From assembly GCA_016786495.1 (NCBI GenBank), contig JAEUUJ010000011.1, positions 1-41,477 on the forward strand: 41,477 bases of DNA. Reading direction: 5' to 3'. Both the position numbers and the translations under genes were made by a program. This DNA is from Cyclobacteriaceae bacterium (GTDB lineage Bacteria; Bacteroidota; Bacteroidia; Cytophagales; Cyclobacteriaceae). Shown here piece after piece: positions 25,670-34,025 of this stretch (positions are counted from its first letter, which is position 1; every line of letters begins with the position of its first letter). Below the pieces are notes generated by a model. The model searched no databases, was not told the origin of the DNA, and saw only the letters and a list, made by a program, of their open reading frames with translations.

Positions 25670-26976
25670 TGGACCTCAAGAAACTCATCGATACAGATAC
25701 GGTTGTGTTCTGGTTTCGCAGAGATTTGCGGCTCGCAGACAATGCAGGGCTGTATCGCGCGCTGAAAGAACATAATGCTGTCCTCCCCGTTTTCATTTTT
25801 GACACGGCCATTCTCGACAAGCTGGAAGACAAGGCCGACAAGCGCGTGGAGTTCATTCATGACGCGTTACGTGTCTTAAAAAATCAACTGGCAGAGTCGG
25901 GCAGTTCGTTGCTCGTGTTTAACGGCACACCGGAGGAGTTCTTCGGAAGCATCAAGCCGAAGATGGTATACACCAACCATGACTATGAGCCCTACGCGCG
26001 CCAGCGCGATCAGCGCATTGCCGATATCCTCGCTGCAAACGGTTCCACATTAAAAACTTACAAAGACCAGGTTATTTTTGAAAAGGATGAAGTTACCAAA
26101 GACGATGGCAACCCGTATACCGTCTTCACTCCTTACAGCAAAAAATGGAAAGCCAAGCTGGAAGCATTTTACTATAAAAGCTACCCCGTAGAAAAATACA
26201 GTAAGTCGTTCAAGAAAGTTAAGCCGTTACCATTTCCTTCGCTTGCCGACATTGGCTTTAAAAAAACGAATGCCAAGTTTCCCGAACGGAATATCAAGCA
26301 ATCGATCGTTGAACATTATCACGAAACACGCGATTATCCCGCTGTAGCGGGAACCACCAAACTCAGTGTCCACCTGCGCTTCGGCACGGTAAGTATCCGT
26401 AAACTTGTTCAGATCGCCCTGAAAAAGAATGAGACCTGGTTGAATGAACTGATCTGGCGCGATTTCTATCACATGATTCTGTGGCACTTTCCCAAAGTCG
26501 AAAAAGCATTTAAGCCACAGTACGACCGGATCAAGTGGCGGAATAATGAAGCGGAATTCAACGCATGGTGTAAAGGACAAACCGGCTACCCAATTGTCGA
26601 TGCGGGCATGCGCGAGCTTAACGAAACCGGGTTTATGCACAACCGTGTTCGGATGATCGTGGCAAGTTTTCTCACCAAACATTTGTTGATCGACTGGCGC
26701 TGGGGCGAGGCATACTTTGCCAAAAAATTGCTTGACTTTGACCTCGCCGCCAACAACGGAGGCTGGCAGTGGGCATCCGGATCGGGCTGCGATGCAGCGC
26801 CATACTTTCGGGTATTTAACCCGCACCTGCAAACCCAGAAGTTTGACCCCGACCTGAAATATATCAGGAAATGGGTTCCGGAAGTTGATTCACCTGCCTA
26901 TCACAAACCTATTGTACAGCACGAGTTTGCACGCAAGCGCGTGCTTGAAGTTTATCAGAAAGCCCTCAAAACATGA
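25669..26976 (+). CDS. phrB: Deoxyribodipyrimidine photolyase (class I family)
   Basis: The 435-residue product starts with the Rossmann-type antenna domain (TVVFWFRRDLRLADNAGLYRAL). The helical FAD domain has ELIWRDFYHMILWHFP, WCKGQTGYPIVDAGMRELNETG, the FAD-contact NRVRMIVASFLTKHL, and DFDLAANNGGWQWASGSGCDA with the electron-transfer tryptophans. This favours a CPD photolyase that uses blue light to split pyrimidine dimers, rather than a sensory cryptochrome, and there is no C-terminal extension. Its place inside the crt operon fits joint light induction of DNA repair and photoprotective pigment. Confidence 0.93.
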   Translation: MDLKKLIDTDTVVFWFRRDLRLADNAGLYRALKEHNAVLPVFIFDTAILDKLEDKADKRVEFIHDALRVLKNQLAESGSSLLVFNGTPEEFFGSIKPKMVYTNHDYEPYARQRDQRIADILAANGSTLKTYKDQVIFEKDEVTKDDGNPYTVFTPYSKKWKAKLEAFYYKSYPVEKYSKSFKKVKPLPFPSLADIGFKKTNAKFPERNIKQSIVEHYHETRDYPAVAGTTKLSVHLRFGTVSIRKLVQIALKKNETWLNELIWRDFYHMILWHFPKVEKAFKPQYDRIKWRNNEAEFNAWCKGQTGYPIVDAGMRELNETGFMHNRVRMIVASFLTKHLLIDWRWGEAYFAKKLLDFDLAANNGGWQWASGSGCDAAPYFRVFNPHLQTQKFDPDLKYIRKWVPEVDSPAYHKPIVQHEFARKRVLEVYQKALKT

Positions 26977-27446
26977 AAGTTTACACCCTCATACGCACAC
27001 AAGTATTGCCCATCTCGATAACAGAAGCCTGGGAGTTCTTTTCATCACCCAAAAATCTGGAAAAGATCACTCCGTCTAAGATGAACTTCCGCATTCTTCA
27101 CATCTCAGGCGGAGACAAAGCATATCCCGGGCAAATCATCCGGTATAAGGTAAAGGCACTTCCACTCATTTCCGTTACCTGGGTTACAGAAATTACCTAT
27201 GTTCAGGAGCCACATTATTTTGTGGATGATCAACGCGTAGGACCTTTTGCCATTTGGCATCACCAGCACAGCTTCCGCGAAGTCGAAAACGGGGTTGAGA
27301 TGACTGACGAGGTTACCTACGGCATTCCCTTCGGCCCGCTCGGCACGCTCGCCCACTGGCTGTTTGTGAAACGTGACTTAAACACTATTTTTAGTTATCG
27401 GTACGAAGTACTAGAGCGCTACTTCAACAAACGCACGAACGCATGA
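26973..27446 (+). CDS. SRPBCC-family (START-like) ligand-binding protein
   Basis: The 157-residue soluble protein begins VYTLIRTQVLPISITEAWEFFSSPKNLEKITP, the typical opening of the SRPBCC / polyketide-cyclase-like helix-grip fold with a large hydrophobic cavity. Later VTEITYVQEPHYFVDDQRVGPFAIWHHQHSF fits the same family. It overlaps both photolyase and crtZ by ATGA, so it is firmly within the operon. A role in holding or delivering a carotenoid or its precursor is an inference from position. No enzymatic residues are evident. Confidence 0.85.
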   Translation: MKVYTLIRTQVLPISITEAWEFFSSPKNLEKITPSKMNFRILHISGGDKAYPGQIIRYKVKALPLISVTWVTEITYVQEPHYFVDDQRVGPFAIWHHQHSFREVENGVEMTDEVTYGIPFGPLGTLAHWLFVKRDLNTIFSYRYEVLERYFNKRTNA

Positions 27447-27937
27447 ACTGGACCTTGATATTAACTTGCTCAGCAATAACCATCGGAACATTTTTGTTTT
27501 GGGAATTTGTGGCGTGGTTTACGCACAAATATGTCATGCACGGCTTTTTATGGATTTGGCATAAATCGCACCACACCGTTCACCACCATGCAACAGAAAA
27601 GAACGATCTGTTTGCGGTTGTGTTCAGCCTACCCTCCATCGGACTCTTCTACTACTTCAGCCTGGTGAATTATAGTCCGTATGGATTGTCAGTTGGGCTG
27701 GGCATCCTCTGTTACGGCATTTTCTACCTGATCTTTCACGACATCATCGTTCATCAGCGAATCCGGTGGCTTCCAAAAAACAGAAGTCAGTATCTGCAGC
27801 GGATGATTCACGCACATTACATCCATCACGCAAAACACACCAAAGAAGGATGCGAAGCCTTTGGCTTTCTGTGGGCTCCTAAAAAATACGAGCCAAAAAA
27901 ATTCATCTTCAAAAAAGAACGTCAGCAAACGCAATAG
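27443..27937 (+). CDS. crtZ: Beta-carotene hydroxylase
   Basis: The 164-residue membrane protein has the di-iron histidine boxes of the CrtZ / fatty acid hydroxylase superfamily. They are HKYVMH (His28, His33), HKSHH (His40, 43, 44) with HHH just after, HDIIVH (His99, His104) and HYIHH near residue 125. CrtZ adds hydroxyls to the beta-ionone rings, giving beta-cryptoxanthin and zeaxanthin. The length and two pairs of hydrophobic segments fit the bacterial enzyme. It starts inside the SRPBCC stop codon overlap, and the cyclase gene follows after 3 bases. Confidence 0.93.
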   Translation: MNWTLILTCSAITIGTFLFWEFVAWFTHKYVMHGFLWIWHKSHHTVHHHATEKNDLFAVVFSLPSIGLFYYFSLVNYSPYGLSVGLGILCYGIFYLIFHDIIVHQRIRWLPKNRSQYLQRMIHAHYIHHAKHTKEGCEAFGFLWAPKKYEPKKFIFKKERQQTQ

Positions 27938-27940
27938 CCT

Positions 27941-28630
27941 GTGAAACAATACCTGTACCTGCTGCTGGATGTACTGACGATTCTGTTTCCGTTTCTCTTC
28001 AGCTTTTATCCAAAAGCAAATTTTTCGAAGAAGTGGAAATACCTGTGGATAGCAATTCTCATCCCGGGTATCATTTTTTTAGTGTGGGATGAAGCGTTTA
28101 CCCAACTGAATGTATGGGGCTTTAACCCGGAATATCTCAGCGGCATGTATCTGAACAGCCTCCCGCTGGAAGAAGTTTTATTCTTCATTTGCATACCGTA
28201 TGCGTGTGTGTTTACCTACGAGGCACTGAACTACCTGGTAGCAAAAGATTATGCAGCACCCTATCAAAGAAAAATTTCAGTGATACTGATAGCAGGCTCA
28301 ATCGTGATGGCGTTGCTCAATACCGATAAATGGTATACCGTTACCACGTTTGGCGGGTTAGCCGCGTACATCGCACTGCTGGAATTCGGAATTCGGGCAA
28401 ATTACCTAAGTCGCTTTTACTTCGCGTATATTTTTATCCTGGTTCCGTTCTTCATCGTGAACGGAATTCTTACCGGAAGTTTTATTGAAGGTGAAGTGGT
28501 GTGGTACAACAATGCCGAGAACCTCGGCATCAGAATGGGAACAATTCCCGTAGAAGACACCTTCTACGGGATGTTATTGTTGATTATGAATGTGTCGCTG
28601 TTCGAGTGGTTGCAACGCAGAAAGAATTAA
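27941..28630 (+). CDS. Fused two-domain lycopene cyclase (CrtYc-CrtYd type)
   Basis: The 229-residue membrane protein starts at GTG. It consists of two repeats of the lycopene-cyclase domain of about 110 residues. The first has FLVWDEAFTQLNVWGFNPEYLSG and LPLEEVLFFICIPY. The second has FIVNGILTGSFIEGEVVWYNN and IPVEDTFYGMLLL. In actinobacteria these halves are separate proteins (CrtYc, CrtYd) that act as a heterodimer; in Bacteroidota and archaea they are fused as here. It cyclises lycopene to beta-carotene. It is the last gene of the crt operon, and its stop codon overlaps that of the convergent lysine-rich gene. Confidence 0.9.
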   Translation: MKQYLYLLLDVLTILFPFLFSFYPKANFSKKWKYLWIAILIPGIIFLVWDEAFTQLNVWGFNPEYLSGMYLNSLPLEEVLFFICIPYACVFTYEALNYLVAKDYAAPYQRKISVILIAGSIVMALLNTDKWYTVTTFGGLAAYIALLEFGIRANYLSRFYFAYIFILVPFFIVNGILTGSFIEGEVVWYNNAENLGIRMGTIPVEDTFYGMLLLIMNVSLFEWLQRRKN

Positions 28631-28890
28631 GCTTCAACGGATTTCTCAGCTTTCTTTTTCTCTTTCTTCACGGTCTTGGCAAACTCTTTGTCGAGCGCTT
28701 TGGCCGCTTTCTTATTCTTCTTCTCGGCACGCTTCGCTTGTTTGGCTACCGCCGATGCAATCTTCTTCGATGATTTAGTAATCAGCTTTTTCACTTTCTT
28801 CGACTCCTTGGCAACCGGTGTTACCGTCTGTTCCATCGAAACGGTAAGTTTCTCCTGAAGTTCTTTCTTAAGCGATTTGTCCTTAGTCAT
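28627..28890 (-). CDS. Small lysine/alanine-rich, histone H1-like protein
   Basis: The 87-residue product contains 28 lysines (about a third) interspersed with Ala and Glu, for example KKVKKLITKSSKKIASAVAKQ and KRAEKKNKKAAKALDKE. This composition is like that of histone H1-type tails and some bacterial nucleoid-associated proteins. It has no membrane segment or signal peptide and is probably a long charged helix. A role in DNA or RNA binding is inferred from composition only. It is transcribed alone, because a strong terminator (28972-28993) separates it from the permease genes upstream on the same strand. Confidence 0.65.
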   Translation of the reverse strand: MTKDKSLKKELQEKLTVSMEQTVTPVAKESKKVKKLITKSSKKIASAVAKQAKRAEKKNKKAAKALDKEFAKTVKKEKKKAEKSVEA

Positions 28891-28971
28891 AGTACTTGTG
28901 TGTTAAGAATAGAAAATTAGCGAATCGTTACCGGAAGATTAAGCTTTAACAATTATTTAATATTGGAACAT

Positions 28972-28993
28972 AAAAAGTGCTCATAATGAGCAC
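28972..28993 (-). terminator. Intrinsic terminator of the permease genes
   Basis: On the minus strand GTGCTCA-TTA-TGAGCAC forms a perfect 7-bp hairpin followed by TTTTT. It lies 23 bases after the stop codon of the last permease gene. Confidence 0.85.
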
Positions 28994-29015
28994 CTTACAT
29001 TTTTCAGTTCCAAGC

Positions 29016-31427
29016 CTACTCCTGACGAAGCGAATCCACCGGATTGGCCGCAGCAGCCTTAATCGACTGGTAAGAAACGGTAATCCAGGCGACCGAAATG
29101 GCCGCTATTCCACTGGCGATAAATATAACCGGACTAAGTTCAATGCGATACGCAAACCCGTTCAACCACCAGGTAACGACCCAATAAGCAAGTGCCGCAG
29201 CAGGCACGAACGCGATAATCACCAGCCGTGTAAACTCACGCGACAACAGCATTACCAGGCCGGCCGGAGAAGCGCCCATTGCCTTGCGGATGCCGATCTC
29301 CTTCGCGCGCTGCTCGGTAGTGAAGGCAGCGAGTGCAAATAACCCCAGGCTGGCGATAAAAATAGCAAGGCCTGAGAACACGCGGGCCAGTTGCCCGATG
29401 CGTTGTTCGGACCGGAACAACTCATCAAAATTCTGATCGAGGAACCCGTAGTCGAATGGTTCATTGGGTGCATACTGTTTCCACAACTTCTCGGTTGATG
29501 CAACCACCTCCTGCGTGTTGCCCTGATACCGCACCATCAGTTCCCACGAGTCGTTGGTTAACCGAATCGCCAGCGGACGCACTTTTGATTTCATCGATTC
29601 GAAATTAAAATCCTTGAATACACCGATCACTCTTAGCTTTTGCTTGGTGCTGTTATCGCTGTAAATTACTTCTTCCCGCAACGGGTCAGTATATCCAAAT
29701 TCCTTAACCGCTGCTTCGTTCAACAGGATGGCGCTTGAATCAGACGGGAAATCTTTTGAAAAGTAGCGCCCCTCCTTCATCTCGAACTTCATGACCGACT
29801 GGTGATCGTAATCGGCATAGTAAAGACCCATAATGTGATCCTGTTCAGAACCAACGGCCTTGAACACAGTTGTGTTATTGACACCGGGAAAGCTATTGTT
29901 CGTATAGCTTGACGCCACGATATCCGTCTGACTCTCGAGTGCGTTTTTAAACGCTGCCTTGTTGTCTCCCAGGCGTCCGGAACTGTGAATGAGCAGCACG
30001 TTGTGTTTGTCGATGCCCATGTTCCGGTCTTGCATGAAATTGAGCTGCTGGTATACAACCGCCGTGGCGATAATTAAAATAATGGAGATCATGAATTGCA
30101 GCACCACCAATCCGGAACGTATTCCTTTGCTCTTCATGCCTGACCGAACCTTTCCTTTCAGTACTTCGACAGCATTAAAGGAAGTCAGGTAGAATGCCGG
30201 GTAACTGCCGGCCACAATTCCTACCAGCAGAATCATACCGATTAGCGCCAGCAAAAATGCTTTGCTGGTTAGTGCTTCCATTCCGAGTTGCTTGCCCGCC
30301 AGCAAATTGAAATACGGTAACAGCAGGTAACACAATCCCACGGCCAGCAAAACAGCAATCAGACTGTAGATTAATGACTCAGCCATGAACTGAACGATCA
30401 TCTGACTGCGCAACGAGCCAAGTGTTTTACGCAAACCCACCTCTTTCGCGCGTCCGGCCGAACGGGCGGTACTCAGGTTCATGAAGTTGATGCAGGCGAT
30501 GATAATAATGAACCCGCCAATGGCAGCAAACACGTACACGTACGCGATGTTACCGCCCGGCTCCAGATCATTTTGCGATTTCGATCTCAGGTGAATGTCG
30601 GTGACCGGAGTCAAATAATATCCAAAATCACCACCCTGCTGTTTCATCTGCTCCAGTGTGCCGCCCATGAACCGTTCGATCTCCGGACCCACGTATTTAC
30701 CGGTTAATTCAGCAAACTTGCTCTCCACCGCTGACACCGGTGTTTTCTCGTTGATCATCAGGTAGGTGTGAAGATAATTGCTCAGCCACTCGTTGGACTT
30801 TAAATGCTCGCCCGATGAAGATGACACGAGCATGTTGTACAGAAAATGTGAATTCGCAGGACAGTCTTCGGAGATGCCCGTTACCTTAAATGTTTTTTCC
30901 TGTCCACCGATCGACAACAACTTGCCCATCCCCGACTCGTTCCCAAAATACTTTATCTCCATGCTCCGTGTGAGCACAACTGAATTCGGCTCCAGCAGTA
31001 CCTTTTCCGGATCGCCCTGGATGAGTTTGAAACTGAAAAACGTAAAGAAATTGGAATCGGCATAAAAGAGTTTTTGCTCCGTGAACATGAGATCTTTCGG
31101 CTCATACTTGACAACGCCTGAACCCCATACCTCCGCAAGACGGGTTGCCTGCTCCACGCCCGGAATCTCCCGCACGAAAGCCTCGGCCATCGGCGGACAC
31201 GTGGTTGATGTCATGATATCCTGGCCACCCAGTCGGGCGTGTAAGCCCACCTGATAAATTTTATCCGCCTGCGCATGGAACCGGTCGTAACTCAACTCCT
31301 GCGTTACATACAGCGCGATGAACAAGCAGGCTGTTACCCCGATCGTCATCCCGAGGATGTTGATCAAAGAGAAAAACTTGTACTTTAAAATGTTTCGGAA
31401 TGCGACTTTGAGGTAATTCTTAAACAT
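29016..31427 (-). CDS. ABC transporter permease, MacB/FtsX type (third of three)
   Basis: The 803-residue inner-membrane protein has eight predicted helices in two halves. Each half is a MacB-like periplasmic domain plus FtsX domain. The N-terminus MFKNYLKVAFRNILKYKFFSLINI holds the first helix. The cytoplasmic coupling motifs are AKEVGLRKTLGSLRSQMIVQF in half one and AKEIGIRKAMGASPAGLVMLL in half two. This duplicated form of about 800 residues is typical of Bacteroidota and works with a separate ATPase. The substrate is unknown; MacB relatives export peptides or toxins or transmit mechanical work across the envelope. It is about 60 bases after the previous permease and ends at a strong terminator. 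Confidence 0.88.
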   Translation of the reverse strand: MFKNYLKVAFRNILKYKFFSLINILGMTIGVTACLFIALYVTQELSYDRFHAQADKIYQVGLHARLGGQDIMTSTTCPPMAEAFVREIPGVEQATRLAEVWGSGVVKYEPKDLMFTEQKLFYADSNFFTFFSFKLIQGDPEKVLLEPNSVVLTRSMEIKYFGNESGMGKLLSIGGQEKTFKVTGISEDCPANSHFLYNMLVSSSSGEHLKSNEWLSNYLHTYLMINEKTPVSAVESKFAELTGKYVGPEIERFMGGTLEQMKQQGGDFGYYLTPVTDIHLRSKSQNDLEPGGNIAYVYVFAAIGGFIIIIACINFMNLSTARSAGRAKEVGLRKTLGSLRSQMIVQFMAESLIYSLIAVLLAVGLCYLLLPYFNLLAGKQLGMEALTSKAFLLALIGMILLVGIVAGSYPAFYLTSFNAVEVLKGKVRSGMKSKGIRSGLVVLQFMISIILIIATAVVYQQLNFMQDRNMGIDKHNVLLIHSSGRLGDNKAAFKNALESQTDIVASSYTNNSFPGVNNTTVFKAVGSEQDHIMGLYYADYDHQSVMKFEMKEGRYFSKDFPSDSSAILLNEAAVKEFGYTDPLREEVIYSDNSTKQKLRVIGVFKDFNFESMKSKVRPLAIRLTNDSWELMVRYQGNTQEVVASTEKLWKQYAPNEPFDYGFLDQNFDELFRSEQRIGQLARVFSGLAIFIASLGLFALAAFTTEQRAKEIGIRKAMGASPAGLVMLLSREFTRLVIIAFVPAAALAYWVVTWWLNGFAYRIELSPVIFIASGIAAISVAWITVSYQSIKAAAANPVDSLRQE

Positions 31428-31484
31428 GGGGGAAATCGGGTTTACAACATGACGTGGTTACCGGCTCAAAGGTTGCGTAAAACC

Positions 31485-33911
31485 TCACTCCTCTTTTAAG
31501 TTTTCAACCGGATTCAGGTACATAGCCTGTAACGTCTGCGATCCGATGGTAATCACCCCTAAAACAACCAGAATGAATACACCCAGTCCGATGGTGAATA
31601 TATCAACCGTAACGTGTAACACGAAGTTTTCAAGCCACAGTGTATTGAGGAAGTATGCAGCCGGAACAGCCAGTGCGATGGCGACAACCAACAGCGTAAG
31701 ATAGCCTTTGGAAAGAATCATCACGAGTGATTGATTTGAGCTTCCAAGAATTTTTCGTACCGCAATTTCCTTCCTGCGCGTTTGAATGGTGTAGGTGGCC
31801 ATGCCCAGCAGTCCGAGACAGGAGATGATGATCGCGAGGGTCGAAATGAAGCCCAGTACCTTCACCATGGTGCCAAACACAATCTCATACAACACGCCCA
31901 TCTCTGCCCTGAACTCCTTTACATCGGCCTTTAAACCCGGGTTGATGGTTGCCCACGCTTTCTCTACCGACTTCCGGGCCTGATGCAGGTCACCGGCATA
32001 GGAGATTTGCAACAGCGAAAATTCGTCAGGCCGGTAAAGAAATCCCAAAGGATTGAGTTTGTCTGTAAACAACTCGTGGTAGTAATCTTTCACGACACCC
32101 ACAATAACTTTCTCACTGGAATCATATTTCAATACCAGGTGCTGACCAATCGCTTCAGCAGGTGTACCGAGTTGATAAGCGCGTACAGCCTCCTCATTGA
32201 GGACAATAAAATTTGAGTTTGAACTGCCGGCTTCTTTCTTAAAAAACTCTCCCGCAACCAGGGTCAGGCCCATGTTATCAACGTAATCTTCATCCACCGC
32301 AAAATACGACAGGTTACTCCACGTATCCGTTCCCGGCTTCTGCATGTCCGTTCCGCGAACCATGCCCGCCATGGGAATATGAGAAGCGGCCGATACACTG
32401 ACAACGTTAGGCTGACGTTCAAGCTCCTGCTTCAGCACATCCAACCGGGTATTGCCTTTATGAATAAGCACTTTGTTTTCAACCACAAATCCGTTGTCGT
32501 TGTGCAGGAATAAATTCAGTTGATTGTAGAGAACGATTACGGTAAGAATAAAGATCAGCGACAGTGAAAACTGCACCACCAGCAATACTTTTCGCAATCC
32601 TACTTTCGACATCAGTTTTGAATCGCCAATGTTCTTAAGAACCTTAATCGGCTGAAAACCCGATAATACCCCGGCCGGAAACAAACCGGCAATAATCCCC
32701 ACGGCAACAGCAAAGACGAGAAACGCTCCGTATACCACATAATTGGCCGACAGATTCCAACGCATGATGCGCACGAACGCCAGGTCAACAATAAAGGGTT
32801 TAATCATATAAATCAGCACAAGTGCAAGCACGAGCGCAAACAATGCAATCACTACCGACTCGCTCAAAAACTGCACAAATAATTGCCAGCGAACCGCACC
32901 GGTCACTTTACGAACACCAATTTCTTTCGCCCGGGTTAGCGAACGCGCAATGGATAAGTTCGTAAAATTGAAACAGGATGTTATCAGGATCACGCCTGCA
33001 ATGAAGGCAAGAAAATAGATAAGGTACCACGGCATGAAGGGACCAATGGGATTGTTCAAGAGCGGGCCGGGCACGATGTCGAGCAGGTTCTGAAGCGAAT
33101 ACCGGAAGATATCGCCTTCCTGCGATTTACGTTTTACAAAATGATCGTCAGTAATTTTTCCAAGCGTTGCCTGAACATCGACAGGCGAAGTTCCTTCTGA
33201 CAACTGCACATACACCCAGCCACCATGGGCATAATCCCAATTATCGATGTTGGATGTCATGATGCCCGCTTTTTCCAGACTGGGAACAGTCGACATGCTC
33301 GCAAACGCTTCCACAACAATGTGCGAACGTTTATCGGTTTTTTTGATAACGCCCGTCACGGTATACACACCCAGGTTACCGACCTTCAGGGTTTCACCTA
33401 CAGGGTTTTCCTTTTCGAAGAGTTTTTCTGCCGCCTGCTTCGTTAAAACCACCGAGTAGGGTTCAACAAGGGCCGTCTTCATGTCGCCATACTGCAGTTG
33501 GTAGTCGAACATCTCCAGCGCCTCTGCGTCTGCGAAGTATCCGCTTACCGGGATGTTGACATCATAGTTGGGCTCAAGTTCAAGCCACATATTTCCGAAG
33601 CCCCGCATGAAGCGCACGGCCTTTTCCACGCCTGTATATTTCGTTAAAAGCTCATCGCGGAGAGGAAGTGTCGTGGAAGCAGTTTCGCTTCCCGGCTGAC
33701 CGTTATTGTCTTTCCAGTACGGCACGGTGTTGATGCGGTAAATGCGGTCGGCCTTTGGGTTGTCGCGATCGACCATCATCTGATCGGCCACCATCATCAT
33801 AATGGCCATACAAACGCACATGGCTACCGCGAGACCAAAGATGTTGATGAAGGAGAATGTCCGGTGCTTAACGATATTCCGGAGTGCGACTTTAAGGTAG
33901 TTTCTGAACAT
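31485..33911 (-). CDS. ABC transporter permease, MacB/FtsX type (second of three)
   Basis: The product is 808 residues from the ATG at 33911 (MFRNYLKVALRNIVKHRTFSFINI, aligned with the start of its paralogue). An upstream ATG at 33956 would add 15 non-conserved residues. The architecture is the duplicated MacB-periplasmic plus FtsX layout, with coupling motifs AKEIGVRKVTGAVRWQLFVQF and RKEIAVRKILGSSNQSLVMIL. The periplasmic parts differ strongly from the other two permeases, so the three are not recent copies. No promoter-like signal is evident in the gap before it, so it is probably read through from the first permease. Confidence 0.87.
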   Translation of the reverse strand: MFRNYLKVALRNIVKHRTFSFINIFGLAVAMCVCMAIMMMVADQMMVDRDNPKADRIYRINTVPYWKDNNGQPGSETASTTLPLRDELLTKYTGVEKAVRFMRGFGNMWLELEPNYDVNIPVSGYFADAEALEMFDYQLQYGDMKTALVEPYSVVLTKQAAEKLFEKENPVGETLKVGNLGVYTVTGVIKKTDKRSHIVVEAFASMSTVPSLEKAGIMTSNIDNWDYAHGGWVYVQLSEGTSPVDVQATLGKITDDHFVKRKSQEGDIFRYSLQNLLDIVPGPLLNNPIGPFMPWYLIYFLAFIAGVILITSCFNFTNLSIARSLTRAKEIGVRKVTGAVRWQLFVQFLSESVVIALFALVLALVLIYMIKPFIVDLAFVRIMRWNLSANYVVYGAFLVFAVAVGIIAGLFPAGVLSGFQPIKVLKNIGDSKLMSKVGLRKVLLVVQFSLSLIFILTVIVLYNQLNLFLHNDNGFVVENKVLIHKGNTRLDVLKQELERQPNVVSVSAASHIPMAGMVRGTDMQKPGTDTWSNLSYFAVDEDYVDNMGLTLVAGEFFKKEAGSSNSNFIVLNEEAVRAYQLGTPAEAIGQHLVLKYDSSEKVIVGVVKDYYHELFTDKLNPLGFLYRPDEFSLLQISYAGDLHQARKSVEKAWATINPGLKADVKEFRAEMGVLYEIVFGTMVKVLGFISTLAIIISCLGLLGMATYTIQTRRKEIAVRKILGSSNQSLVMILSKGYLTLLVVAIALAVPAAYFLNTLWLENFVLHVTVDIFTIGLGVFILVVLGVITIGSQTLQAMYLNPVENLKEE

Positions 33912-34025
33912 AGCGATAACGAGGTTAGTGTCCGGCCTTAGCCGGATTGCGATCATCCAACAAAAGATTAGGTAATTTCCTGTTAGACGCCTCCCCTTAG
34001 TAATCGGTTACAGCAATCGACAACA

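Noticed and set aside
26227-26832. 201-codon open frame on the minus strand inside the photolyase gene
   Set aside because: It lies wholly opposite a well-conserved catalytic region, has no recognisable domain and no start context. It is a by-product of the photolyase codons.
33912-34025. Further GTTC-N6-GAAC or -24/-12 sites before the second permease
   Set aside because: I looked for both in this gap and in 31428-31484 and found none; only a CCGGCCTTAGCCGG dyad is present. Read-through from the first permease is simpler.
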